A DNA stretch of 41,184 nucleotides from the NCBI GenBank assembly GCA_902800435.1, contig CADCEQ010000029.1:1-41184 (forward strand), in the 5' to 3' direction. Position numbers and translations under genes: made by a program. The DNA comes from an uncultured Prevotellaceae bacterium. Its GTDB lineage: Bacteria; Bacteroidota; Bacteroidia; Bacteroidales; Bacteroidaceae. Positions 32,698-39,718 of the stretch are shown here, piece after piece. Numbering within the stretch: the first letter of the stretch is position 1; each line of letters starts with the position of its first letter. Under the pieces are notes generated by a model. It did not search any database. It was given only the letters and a program-made list of their open reading frames with translations, and was not told the DNA's origin.

Positions 32698-33156
32698 CTA
32701 CTTCTTAGCGGGTACGAAACTCTCCCAAGTCTGGTCGTCGTAGAAGACGCGGATCTCGGTAACGCGGCGGGGCGATTTGTCAATAATTTTGATTTCCTCG
32801 CGAGGCGCATTTTGGCGTGTAACTTTTACACTATTGGAATTCAGAGGTGCCGGTTGCGACAAATTTGAGGGTGAAGTAGGGGTGTCAGAAAAATCAAACA
32901 ACGATTCCTGACTTGTCGGAACTGACTCATCAGCTCCTGATTTCGCATCGAGATACATCGAGCCCGAGCCGAACATCAGCCAGTCGGTACTGATGTCAGG
33001 AATTTTCTTTTTGATGGCCTCGACAATGTTGAGGGTGGGTTTGGTGCGACCATTGAAGATGCTGCTCAGCGACGCGGGCGACATTTCGATGAACTGTGCG
33101 AACACTTGTTGGGTCATATGTTGCGACTCCATAATCTGGCGAATTCTGTCCTTCAT
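32698..33156 (-). CDS. XRE-family helix-turn-helix regulator
   Basis: The 152-residue protein starts at MKDRIRQIM; two in-frame upstream ATGs at 33183 and 33237 are possible, but 33237 lies upstream of the promoter. The N-terminal HTH (about residues 1-60) reads MTQQVFAQFIEMSPASLSSI...TKPTLNIVEAIKKKIP, followed by the conserved DWLMFGSGSMY. The middle (70-120) is Ser/Pro/Thr-rich and disordered. The C-terminal ~30 residues (IKIIDKSPRRVTEIRVFYDDQTWESFVPAKK) look like a small beta module. This architecture is frequent in Bacteroidales. Its target is unknown; it has a very long upstream non-coding region. Confidence 0.8.
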   Translation of the reverse strand: MKDRIRQIMESQHMTQQVFAQFIEMSPASLSSIFNGRTKPTLNIVEAIKKKIPDISTDWLMFGSGSMYLDAKSGADESVPTSQESLFDFSDTPTSPSNLSQPAPLNSNSVKVTRQNAPREEIKIIDKSPRRVTEIRVFYDDQTWESFVPAKK

Positions 33157-33208
33157 ACTGCTTAAGTAGGGTTTTGGGGGCATTTCTGCCCATTTTCGTT
33201 TCAGTTTA

Positions 33209-33216
33209 CAAAGGTA
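33209..33216 (-). promoter_or_regulatory. -7 element for the HTH regulator
   Basis: TACCTTTG on the minus strand followed by TAAAC, 53 bases upstream of the ATG at 33156. Confidence 0.65.
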
Positions 33217-33239
33217 AAACAAAAAATTGGAACCCACAA

Positions 33240-33878
33240 CATTTGTAACCGAAATTTTTAATCGTGAACTATAAATTTATGATTTAAAAGTTTAAATCGG
33301 TAAACTGAACGTCGGGCGATATTTGGATATTAAAACGCAAACGTGAATTTACATCAATAAACCTTACAAAGGGAATTTTGAAAGATAAAGAGTAAATAAC
33401 TGGGTATAAACATGGTATTTACGCATATAAAGGTGCTGTGGCTGTGAATATTCATGTTTAGGAGGCTAAAATATGAATAATTCCGACCTTTCAATTTTGT
33501 GTTTTAATATAAATAGCAGGTTTTCAGATAATTAAATCGCGTAAAATAGCGGTGTATAAAAATAGGTTCAGAAATGTAAACCTGTAAATTTGCATTTATA
33601 CTTTACATCTTTAAACACCAAAAGTGCTGTTTTTATTTGTAAATATTGCACCTCAAAACCAAATATATTCGGAATGCAAAATTAGTTCAGCTTTCAAAAT
33701 TCACAAACGGAAACGCTAAATAATGTGAAAGCAAAATCTGCTCGAAGCTGAAATCGGATTTTTCGGCGTTACTCGCAAATTCCGAACGGGCGGTCAGGAA
33801 GGCTGGAAATACGCGAGTTTTGAGCGGTCAGGAAACCGCTGAACCCCTCGGATACACAGGGAGTTAGGCATAAAAAAA
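33240..33878. other. A+T-rich non-coding stretch of about 640 bases
   Basis: No reading frame with coding character is seen on either strand. The sequence is markedly A+T-rich with many TTTA/TAAA and GTAAA words, in contrast to the GC-rich genes on both sides. On the minus strand TTTG (33707-33704) and TAATTTTG (33684-33677) are 19 bases apart, a consensus promoter pointing toward the HTH gene. I see no terminator or hairpin that would define a small RNA from it. It may be a long regulatory leader or the remains of a lost gene. Confidence 0.5.
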
Positions 33879-33895
33879 GCGTCCGTCAAGGACGC
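33879..33895 (-). terminator. Intrinsic terminator of holA
   Basis: GCGTCC and GGACGC pair with a 5-base loop and are followed by seven T on the minus strand, 28 bases after the holA stop. Confidence 0.85.
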
Positions 33896-33922
33896 GATTT
33901 TGTATTGTTCCAGAGTGCGAGA

Positions 33923-34951
33923 TCAGTGGAAAATGTAAAAAATCAGTTCTTTCATCAGCTCTCCTGGGGGCGTATTTGGGTTGTCGAGGCCCTTACTTTT
34001 GGCGTCAATTTCTCTAATTTTGGAAATTATCTGCATCACTTTCATCGCGCTGTAGTTTCTCATTCCTGTCATATAATCCTTCGCCGCCCACGGAGATCGT
34101 AATTCCAGCCATTCTGCAACGGCCTCCTGACTCTGTCTTTTTGGCGCGTAAAATGCAATCATCAGATTCTGGAAGTAATTAAAGAGCATTGGGAGAAATG
34201 AGTAGAGCGAGCCGGCCTTCGGATTGTTGTCAAAATATTTGATTATCTGATTTGCCTTGAAAATGTTGCGGTTGACGATGGCGTCGCGCAGCTCGAAAGC
34301 GTTGAAATCCTTGCTCACGCCAATCTGGTCCTCAACCACCTGAGGGGTCACTCTCCTATCCTCTTTGGGCAGCGAGATGATGACCTTGTCGAGCTCGCTC
34401 GTCAGTCGGCTCAGGTCGGCACCGATGCTGTCGGCAATGAGCTGGGTCGACTTCGGGTCGATGCTCACCTCGCGCTGCTTGAGGTAGCTCTCGATGAAGG
34501 GCGGCAGGTCGCGGTCGCGCAGCTTCTTGCTCTCGAACAGGATGCCGGCCTCGCGGATGGTCTTGACATATTCGCGCTTGCGTCCATCGATGGTGCCGTT
34601 CTTGTGGCACATCACGAGGACGGTCTGCGGCGAGGGTTTCTTGAAGTACTTCTCCAGCTGGTCGGTCTGCTTCAGGTTCTGCGCCTCCTTGACGATGACC
34701 ACCTGGCGCTCGGCCATCATGGGGTAGCGGCGGGCGGTGTCGGCCACCTGGGCGGCGGTGACGTCTGAGCCGAACATGATGGTCTGGTTGAAGTCGCGCT
34801 CCTCAGGCTGTAGGGCGTGCTCGGCAATGTAGTCGCAAATCTTGTCGATATAATAGGCCTCGTCGCCCATCAGATAGTAGACGGGGGCGTATTTCCCGGC
34901 CTTCAGGTCGGCCATGATGCCGTCGTAGGTGGCATTTTTTGCTTCTGCCAT
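33923..34951 (-). CDS. holA: DNA polymerase III delta subunit
   Basis: HolA is the delta subunit of the clamp-loader complex and opens the sliding clamp at replication forks. The 342-residue protein has the usual start (AKNATYDGIMADLKAGKYAPVYYLMGDEAYYIDKI, ATPase-like fold without Walker A), FNQTIMFGSDV near 54, VIVKEAQNLK near 85, and the C-terminal collar domain with FELRDAIVNRNIFKANQII near 220. It is divergent from the HSDR_N gene, sharing a palindromic promoter region. Confidence 0.9.
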   Translation of the reverse strand: MAEAKNATYDGIMADLKAGKYAPVYYLMGDEAYYIDKICDYIAEHALQPEERDFNQTIMFGSDVTAAQVADTARRYPMMAERQVVIVKEAQNLKQTDQLEKYFKKPSPQTVLVMCHKNGTIDGRKREYVKTIREAGILFESKKLRDRDLPPFIESYLKQREVSIDPKSTQLIADSIGADLSRLTSELDKVIISLPKEDRRVTPQVVEDQIGVSKDFNAFELRDAIVNRNIFKANQIIKYFDNNPKAGSLYSFLPMLFNYFQNLMIAFYAPKRQSQEAVAEWLELRSPWAAKDYMTGMRNYSAMKVMQIISKIREIDAKSKGLDNPNTPPGELMKELIFYIFH

Positions 34952-34973
34952 ACGGTTATTTCGTTTTTATTTT

Positions 34974-34995
34974 GTAATTTTGCCTGCAAAATTAC
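34974..34995. promoter_or_regulatory. Overlapping divergent promoters in one palindrome
   Basis: GTAATTTTGC and its exact complement GCAAAATTAC are separated by CT. The left arm holds TAATTTTG (34975-34982) for the plus-strand HSDR_N gene. The right arm holds TAATTTTG (34994-34987) for holA. Each -7 lies just inside the expected transcribed region of the other, so both cannot be occupied at once. Confidence 0.7.
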
Positions 34996-34999
34996 AAAA

Positions 35000-35458
35000 A
35001 TGATTCGATTAAACCTACCCGAATACGAAATAAATGTTGCTGAGAGGGACGGAAAACAGCAGATTTTCGACTTTCTGCGCCGCAGATTCGTGGCGCTGAC
35101 GCCCGAAGAGTGGGTGCGCCAGAACTTCACGCACTTCCTCGTCGAGCACAAGGGCTACCCGAAGGCTCTGCTTGCCAACGAGATTCAGCTCAGCATCGGC
35201 GACAAGCGGCTGCGCTGCGACACCTTATTATATAATAAGGAGATGCAGCCGCTGATGATTATCGAGTACAAGGCCCCACACATACAAATACAGCAGAAGA
35301 CGTTCGACCAGATAGTGGCCTACAATCTTCTGCTGCATGCAGATTATCTCGTGGTCAGCAACGGTCTGCAGCACTACTGCTGCCAGATGGACTATGAGCA
35401 GCGCTCATACCGCTTCCTGACCGAAATTCCTGACTATCAGCTAATATCCAATAGCTAA
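35000..35458 (+). CDS. HsdR-N-domain (HSDR_N_2) protein, stand-alone
   Basis: The 152-residue protein consists of only the N-terminal nuclease-like domain of type I restriction enzymes. Likely metal/catalytic positions follow the PD-(D/E)xK plan: RCDTLLYN (Asp near residue 75), IIEYKAP (Glu-x-Lys near residue 90) and a later Gln in QIVAYN. There is no helicase domain, methylase or specificity gene nearby, so it is not a restriction system. The pairing with holA is, from memory, conserved in Bacteroidetes, hinting at a housekeeping DNA repair or replication role. The last codons (LISNS) run into an AACACCCA word repeat. Frames upstream of the ATG at 35000 lie before the promoter and are not real. 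Confidence 0.85.
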   Translation: MIRLNLPEYEINVAERDGKQQIFDFLRRRFVALTPEEWVRQNFTHFLVEHKGYPKALLANEIQLSIGDKRLRCDTLLYNKEMQPLMIIEYKAPHIQIQQKTFDQIVAYNLLLHADYLVVSNGLQHYCCQMDYEQRSYRFLTEIPDYQLISNS

Positions 35459-35477
35459 CACCCAACACCCAATACCA
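35438..35477. repeat. Word repeat (AACACCCA type) between convergent genes
   Basis: CCAATAGCTAACACCCAACA and following bases are permuted words of about eight bases, covering the last codons of the HSDR_N gene and the gap to the zinc-ribbon gene. It is the same word family as inside the P-type ATPase at 8411-8448. Confidence 0.6.
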
Positions 35478-35480
35478 AGT

Positions 35481-36335
35481 TTACTCCATGTCGTTAGCAT
35501 CGGCGGCCTTCTTCGACGAGGCAGTCGACGTCTTGCGGATTGAGCGCTTGCGAGCCTTCTTCTCGGCGACAACGGGCTTGTCAATCTTCACGCCGGCCAG
35601 TTCGGGGTCGATCATAATACGGCCGCAATACTCGCAGACGATGATCTTCTTGTGCATCTTGATGTCGAGCTGGCGCTGGGGCGGAATCTTGTTGAAGCAG
35701 CCGCCGCAGGCGTCGCGCTGCACGTAGACGATACCAAGGCCGTTGCGGGCGTTCTTGCGGATGCGCTTGAACGATGCCAGCAGGCGCGGCTCAATCTTGG
35801 CCTCGTAGTCCTTCACCTTCTCCTTCAGCTTCTCCTCTTCGGCGCGCGTCTCCTCCATAATCTCGTCGAGCTCGCTCTTCTTCACATCGAGGTCGCCCTG
35901 ACGCTCGTCAATCAGAGCCTTGGTGGCAGCCAGTTCTTCCTTCTTCTCGGCAATGCGTGCCTGAGCCTCACGGATTTTCTTGTTGCACAGCTCAATCTCA
36001 AGCGACTGGAACTCGATTTCCTTCGACAGCGTGTCATACTCGCGGTTGTTCTTAACCTCGTCGAGCTGAGCCTTGTAGCGGGCCACACTGGCCTCTGCAT
36101 CGGCTATCTCGCCACGCTTCTGCGTAACGGCACGCTCAAAGTCGTCGATATCGTCCTGAATGCGCTGTACGCGCGTGTTCAAGCCCTCAATACCGTCCTC
36201 CAGGTCGTTCACCTCCTGGGGCAGTTCGCCGCGCAGCGTGCGCTTCTCGTCAATGGCCGACAGGGCCGTCTGCAACAGGTAGAGCGTCTTCAGCTTCTCC
36301 TCTACCGATAAGTCTGTAGGATCTTTCTTTGCCAT
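35481..36335 (-). CDS. Coiled-coil protein with C4 zinc ribbon (CT398-like)
   Basis: The 284-residue cytosolic protein has residues ~15-190 forming a long antiparallel coiled coil (heptad-rich Glu/Lys/Leu). A C4 zinc ribbon follows, with CGGCFNKIPPQ near residue 210 and CEYCGRIM near 235. The tail is basic and Ala/Ser-rich. The family (PF02591-type; Chlamydia CT398 and relatives) is linked to Nif3-like proteins and, in Chlamydia, to secretion or sigma-54 binding; its role in Bacteroidetes is not settled. nif3 is immediately upstream on the same strand, as in many genomes, and the two may share a transcript. Confidence 0.88.
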   Translation of the reverse strand: MAKKDPTDLSVEEKLKTLYLLQTALSAIDEKRTLRGELPQEVNDLEDGIEGLNTRVQRIQDDIDDFERAVTQKRGEIADAEASVARYKAQLDEVKNNREYDTLSKEIEFQSLEIELCNKKIREAQARIAEKKEELAATKALIDERQGDLDVKKSELDEIMEETRAEEEKLKEKVKDYEAKIEPRLLASFKRIRKNARNGLGIVYVQRDACGGCFNKIPPQRQLDIKMHKKIIVCEYCGRIMIDPELAGVKIDKPVVAEKKARKRSIRKTSTASSKKAADANDME

Positions 36336-36380
36336 AATTCTTTCTTCTCTTTTTTTTTGACGTTATTCTCGTTTTCTCGT

Positions 36381-36438
36381 TAATTCGTTATTCCGATGTT
36401 TCGATGATTCGATGATTCGATGTTTCGATGATTCGACA
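36381..36438. repeat. TTCGATGAT word repeat between nif3 and the zinc-ribbon gene
   Basis: About 58 bases consist of TTCGATGAT and TTCGATGTT words in series, degenerating at both ends. No promoter or terminator is visible in it. It separates two co-oriented genes. Confidence 0.7.
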
Positions 36439-36451
36439 TCTCGAAAATCCG

Positions 36452-37246
36452 TTACAAATAATAAATCGGATTGGTGCAGGTCTCGGCAATCTCCGTGCGG
36501 ACGCCCGGACAGCGCTCGCTGATAATGTCGCGGAACACCTCCGTGGTGAACTGCTCGCTCTGGTAGTGGCCGATGACGCATATCTGCACGCGCTGCTCGT
36601 AGCCGAAGTACTGGTGGTAGTGCATCTCGCCCGTGATGAAGGCATCGGCACCAGCGGCCACCGCCTCGTCGAGCAGGAAGTCCCCTGCCCCGCCGCAGAT
36701 GGCTACTCGGCTCACCTTGCGCCGCAGCAGTTCATTGGTCATCGCACACTCCACGCCGAACGCTTTCTTCACCTTCAGCACGAAGTCGTCCGAGGCCATC
36801 GGCTCCTCCAGCGTGCCGATGACGCCGCTGCCGCACTCCACTTCCCCTACCCGCTTCGCACTCATAAACGCCGTGCCCTGCAGGCCCAGCTTCTCGGCTA
36901 TCTTGAAGTTCACGCCGCCCTGGGCATTGTCCATGTTGGTGTGCATCGAGATGACGCACACATCATTCTGGATGGCCTTACGCACCGTGCGCTGCACGTC
37001 GGTCAGGTCGCTGATGGTCTTCAGGCCGCGGAACAGCAGCGGATGGTGGCTCACAACGAGGTTGCAGCCCTTCCGGACGGCCTCGTCGATAATCCGCTCG
37101 GTCACGTCCAGACACAATAATGCCCCTGAAACCTCCGCCTCTGTCAATCCAACCTGCAAGCCAGCATTGTCCCAGCTTTCCTGCAAGGGCAGGGGCGCGA
37201 ACTGTTCAAGGGCGCTCAACACTTCCTTAACTTTCACGCTACTCAA
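36452..37246 (-). CDS. Nif3-like dinuclear metal centre hexameric protein
   Basis: Members form toroidal hexamers with a dimetal site and are candidate GTP cyclohydrolase I type 2 or hydrolase-like enzymes; the true function is unresolved. The 264-residue protein has the standard metal-binding positions: SHHPLLF near residue 64, CNLVVSHHP just before, HTNMDNAQGGVN near 101, and the C-terminal ITGEMHYHQ near residue 214 with DAFITGE. The length matches the short form without an inserted PII-like domain. A promoter (TAACTTTG) lies 18 bases upstream of the start. It is followed by the zinc-ribbon gene. Confidence 0.9.
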   Translation of the reverse strand: MSSVKVKEVLSALEQFAPLPLQESWDNAGLQVGLTEAEVSGALLCLDVTERIIDEAVRKGCNLVVSHHPLLFRGLKTISDLTDVQRTVRKAIQNDVCVISMHTNMDNAQGGVNFKIAEKLGLQGTAFMSAKRVGEVECGSGVIGTLEEPMASDDFVLKVKKAFGVECAMTNELLRRKVSRVAICGGAGDFLLDEAVAAGADAFITGEMHYHQYFGYEQRVQICVIGHYQSEQFTTEVFRDIISERCPGVRTEIAETCTNPIYYL

Positions 37247-37263
37247 TGTTACGTTTTAGGCTG

Positions 37264-37271
37264 CAAAGTTA
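37264..37271 (-). promoter_or_regulatory. -7 element for nif3
   Basis: TAACTTTG on the minus strand followed by CAGCC, 18 bases upstream of the ATG at 37246. Confidence 0.65.
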
Positions 37272-37333
37272 CGCTTTTTTCCTGAAACCGCCAACTTTTC
37301 AGCCCGTTATTTAACTATTCTACAGACTTCGCC

Positions 37334-38287
37334 TCACTTTTCGGAAGTCAGCACCGCCAGCCGCTGCGATATTTCGGCCTTGTAGCGCTCGCGCAGCTCC
37401 TCGGGCAGGAAACTCTGGTCGATGAATGCCTCCCAGCGCGGCTGCACCTTCTGGAACTTCTGCAGGATGTTGCCGATGACCTTGTCGTCGAGCCCCGTCG
37501 TGCGCATGGCGTTCACGAAGTTCTGGCGCGTCAGCTTCCGCTTGCGCCCGTCGAGCGTCAGTGCCAGCTCCTCGGGGTCGTCAAACAGCAGGTGGACGTT
37601 CAGCAGGTCGTAGGCGGGGGCCAGCGTGTAGAGTCCCGGCACGAGACTCAGCAGCGAGAAGTTCTTCAGGTGCATGTCAGAGTTGCCCGTCAGCCACGAG
37701 AACACCACCAGCTCCCAGTAGTTCACCAGGTCGAGCTGCGCCATCGACGAGTAGCGGCGTATCAGCTTGCCCACGTTCTCGTACGACGACTTGTACTTGT
37801 CGGCCGACAGCCGCTCGCTCAGCTGGCAGGCATCCTCCATCAGGTACTTGCGCCCGTCGTCGTCGCGGTCTATGCGGCGCGTGATGTAGGTCAGCTCGCC
37901 GTCGCTGAAGCGTATCAGCGCGTGGGGCACCACCTGAATCCTGGCCAGCGTGGCCAGGTGCATCGTCAGGTCCTCGTCCTCGGGCAGCCACGGGTAGGTG
38001 TCCGACTTCGGTTTCAGGATGTAGCGCCCCCAAAGTCCTACAATCGTCAGCCGGTCAGGCTCGTCGCGTCCGCCACGGTTGATGTCCATCGACAGCTTCG
38101 GTTGCACGCCCGTCAGCGTGGTCCGGCTGCGAATCACCTCGCTGGCCAGCTCGCTGATGTTCTGCCGCGAATAGGGCAGCACCGGCGGCGTGGCACTGCC
38201 GAAGAAGCGCCGCGCGCAGGCGGGATGGTAGTCGCGCTGCCCCTCCTTCAGCTCCTGGTAGCAATACAAGCACTTCTCACTCATCAC
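37334..38287 (-). CDS. HipT-like Ser/Thr kinase toxin with N-terminal zinc-binding segment
   Basis: The 317-residue kinase core of a HipA-family toxin lacks the N-terminal HipA subdomain, which is encoded separately just upstream. An added N-terminal zinc-like motif reads C6-x2-C9 ... H21-x2-C24. The Gly-rich loop region is TTLTGVQPKLS with Thr57 and Thr59 where HipT proteins carry autophosphorylated Ser residues. K92 may contact ATP. The catalytic loop is NSDMHLKN with D204 and N209, and the metal Asp is D227 in APAYDLL. HipA phosphorylates glutamyl-tRNA synthetase and HipT tryptophanyl-tRNA synthetase; the target here is unknown. The start overlaps the upstream gene by 4 bases in a word-repeat segment. 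Confidence 0.85.
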   Translation of the reverse strand: MMSEKCLYCYQELKEGQRDYHPACARRFFGSATPPVLPYSRQNISELASEVIRSRTTLTGVQPKLSMDINRGGRDEPDRLTIVGLWGRYILKPKSDTYPWLPEDEDLTMHLATLARIQVVPHALIRFSDGELTYITRRIDRDDDGRKYLMEDACQLSERLSADKYKSSYENVGKLIRRYSSMAQLDLVNYWELVVFSWLTGNSDMHLKNFSLLSLVPGLYTLAPAYDLLNVHLLFDDPEELALTLDGRKRKLTRQNFVNAMRTTGLDDKVIGNILQKFQKVQPRWEAFIDQSFLPEELRERYKAEISQRLAVLTSEK

Positions 38288-38303
38288 TTATCACTTATCA
38301 CTT
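38272..38303. repeat. AGTGATA word repeat across the hipS/hipT junction
   Basis: Read on the minus strand, AGTGATAAGTGATAAGTGAT is followed by GAGTGAGAAGTG. It supplies the last residues and stop of the upstream gene and the first codons of the kinase gene. It belongs to the same word family as the insertion in SulP. Confidence 0.65.
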
Positions 38304-38610
38304 CAACAACGCCCACCGCCCCGATGCAGTCCTGACAGCAGGCCATGAGCAGTCCCATGCGGTCGTTGGGGTTCAGCTTCCAGTTCTTCGTCGTGATGTT
38401 CAGCAGCCAGCCCTCGGGTATCAGTCCGTCGAAGAAGGCGAAGAGCACGTTCTGCTTGTAAGGCTCGGCCCTGAGCGGCAGCGTCAGGCTCACCGGCTCG
38501 GCGCCGCCACGGCTCAGGTAGTCGGCGTCATACTCGAAGACGTAGCCGTCCTCATCCTCAGTCAGCCATCCGGCCAGCCTGTCGCGATAGAGTATCCTGG
38601 CACGCCTCAT
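38284..38610 (-). CDS. HipS-like small protein (HipA N-terminal subdomain)
   Basis: The 108-residue protein is equivalent to the N-subdomain 1 of HipA (couple_hipA domain): ILYRDRLAGWLTEDEDGYVFEYDADYLSRGG, then LPLRAEPY, FFDGLIPEGWLL near residue 65 and NDRMGLLMACCQDCIGAVGVVEV near 85-105. In HipBST systems the separate small protein HipS neutralises the kinase HipT, while HipB serves mainly as DNA-binding protein. By analogy this is a candidate antitoxin. It overlaps hipB by 4 bases (ATGA) and the kinase gene by 4 bases, a tight three-gene operon. Confidence 0.8.
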   Translation of the reverse strand: MRRARILYRDRLAGWLTEDEDGYVFEYDADYLSRGGAEPVSLTLPLRAEPYKQNVLFAFFDGLIPEGWLLNITTKNWKLNPNDRMGLLMACCQDCIGAVGVVEVISDK

Positions 38611-38825
38611 TCCTCACCTCCCCCTATCCTGTCAATGCCAAGCTCGGCACCGAAGAGATTCAGCACGCAGTTCACCTTGTCCATGCGCAGCGTGCGCTTG
38701 CCCTGCTCCAGGTCGCGCACGAAGCGCAGGCCCACGCCCGACTTCGCCGAGAGGTCCTCCTGCGTCAGTCCGTACTGCTTGCGCATCGCCTTCACGTACT
38801 GCGACAATCTGTTTTGTCCGTCCAT
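38607..38825 (-). CDS. HipB-like XRE-family regulator
   Basis: The 72-residue single HTH_3 protein reads YVKAMRKQYGLTQEDLSAKSGVGLRFVRDLEQGKRTLRMDKV. ATG at 38825 is chosen because the open frame further upstream runs through the -7 element at 38861-38854. It is the first gene of the hipB-hipS-hipT-like operon and the likely repressor of it, binding the TATACC/GGTATA sites at 38891-38980. An AGGAG lies about 5 bases before the start, one of the few visible ribosome binding sites in this half of the window. Confidence 0.85.
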   Translation of the reverse strand: MDGQNRLSQYVKAMRKQYGLTQEDLSAKSGVGLRFVRDLEQGKRTLRMDKVNCVLNLFGAELGIDRIGGGEE

Positions 38826-38853
38826 CACTGTCTCCTTTTTTAGAAAAACAGTG

Positions 38854-38861
38854 CAAATATA
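38854..38861 (-). promoter_or_regulatory. -7 element for the hip operon
   Basis: TATATTTG on the minus strand followed by CACTG, 29 bases upstream of the hipB ATG. Confidence 0.65.
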
Positions 38862-38890
38862 CAATAATTTTAGGTTAATTACACCATTTC

Positions 38891-38980
38891 GGGTATAAAT
38901 TTAATGATTATTATAAAAAATATACCCGTTCGGGGCGTTCTTTGGGTGTCAATCCTACAATTATACCCCATAAGGTATAA
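38891..38980. promoter_or_regulatory. HipB operator candidates (TATACC/GGTATA half-sites)
   Basis: GGGTATA (38891), TATACCC (38921), TTATACC (38961) and GGTATAA (38974) form two inverted pairs, with 23-base and 6-base spacers. The second, TTATACC-n6-GGTATAA, resembles the known E. coli HipB operator plan (TATCC-n8-GGATA). All lie upstream of the hip promoter. Confidence 0.6.
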
Positions 38981-38987
38981 ATCTATC

Positions 38988-39022
38988 AGCGGCGCACCCC
39001 GCCTTTTGGGGGATGCGCCGCT
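38988..39022 (-). terminator. GC-rich hairpin after the amidase gene
   Basis: AGCGGCGCA and TGCGCCGCT pair, with an inner CCCC/GGGG extension. It lies just after the amidase stop. No T-run follows, so it may act as a transcript end protector or an imperfect terminator. Confidence 0.6.
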
Positions 39023-39027
39023 GCCAT

Positions 39028-39456
39028 TTACGAGAGGCTCAGGGGCTGCAGACCGGCATACTCATCTCGGGCGTCGAAACAGGGACAGTCCTTATGGACG
39101 CCGGGCAGGTCGCGGTGGCCTAAGATGACGGCGTCGGGGTACTCCCTCTTCAGACTGCGCAGCAGGGCGTTCAGCGCCGCCTTCTGTTCCCGGGTACGGG
39201 TGTCGGCGGGTGTTCCATCGGGCGTCAGTCCGCCTTCGTAGCATACGCCAATCGAGTGCTGGTTGTAGCCTACGGCGTGAGCACCCACCAGGTTCTCGTG
39301 CCGCGTCTGGTACATCTGTCCGTCGCGGGTGATGTAGTAATGGTAGCCAGTGAACCCGAAGCGGGCGTCGTGCCAAGCTATCAGGTCCTCAACCGAGAAC
39401 CGACGGTCGCAGCGCGTGGCCGAACAGTGAACAACAATCAAATCAATCTTTCGCAT
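39028..39456 (-). CDS. N-acetylmuramoyl-L-alanine amidase (amidase_2/T7 lysozyme type)
   Basis: This zinc amidase cleaves the bond between muramic acid and the peptide stem. The 142-residue single domain lacks a signal peptide, as in phage endolysins. Zinc ligands: His in VVHCSAT near residue 10, His in ILGHRDLPG near residue 113, Cys in KDCPCFDA near residue 123. The region FTGYHYYITRDGQMYQTRHEN near 36-55 is typical of the PGRP fold. It is the last gene of the DUF4248-HU-smalltalk-amidase cassette, separated from smalltalk by 121-bp-period repeats. Export would need a holin-like helper or lysis; the smalltalk peptide is a speculative candidate. Confidence 0.9.
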   Translation of the reverse strand: MRKIDLIVVHCSATRCDRRFSVEDLIAWHDARFGFTGYHYYITRDGQMYQTRHENLVGAHAVGYNQHSIGVCYEGGLTPDGTPADTRTREQKAALNALLRSLKREYPDAVILGHRDLPGVHKDCPCFDARDEYAGLQPLSLS

Positions 39457-39490
39457 AATTAATCACACAGATTCTTTCATAAGATTTTTA

Positions 39491-39716
39491 AGTCACACAG
39501 ATCTCACTGATCCCACAGATAATCCAGAAGCCCCGGAAACAGCATGAAGAACGAAGAAATCTGCGAGATCTGTGGGATCTGTGTTACCATAAGAGACAGA
39601 TAAGTTTTTTGAGTCACACAGATCTCACTGATCCCACAGATAATCCAGAAGCCCCGGAACAGCATGAAGTAAGAATAAATCTGTGAGATCTGTGGGATCT
39701 GTGTGACCATAAGAGA
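39491..39716. repeat. Two tandem ~105-bp imperfect copies, period 121, each with inverted ends
   Basis: Copy 1 (39491-39596) and copy 2 (39612-39716) are nearly identical. Each begins AGTCACACAGATCTCACTGA and ends with the complementary ATCTGTGGGATCTGTGT(G/T)AC plus CATAAGAGA. Each can therefore fold into a long hairpin around CCAGAAGCCCCGGAA. Differences between copies are scattered single bases. The open frame across them is only a translation of the repeat. Confidence 0.85.
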
Positions 39717-39718
39717 GG

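Noticed and set aside
34817..34999. Upstream extension of the HSDR_N protein
   Set aside because: It is antisense to holA and lies before the promoter. Conserved sequence starts at MIRLNLPEYE.
39504..39710. 68-codon minus-strand frame with two QIPQISQI segments
   Set aside because: It is a translation of the two tandem hairpin repeats, with no promoter and no independent coding signal.
39491..39716. Possible CRISPR array
   Set aside because: Only two ~105-base copies with internal inverted repeats, no short uniform repeats with unique spacers, and no cas genes.
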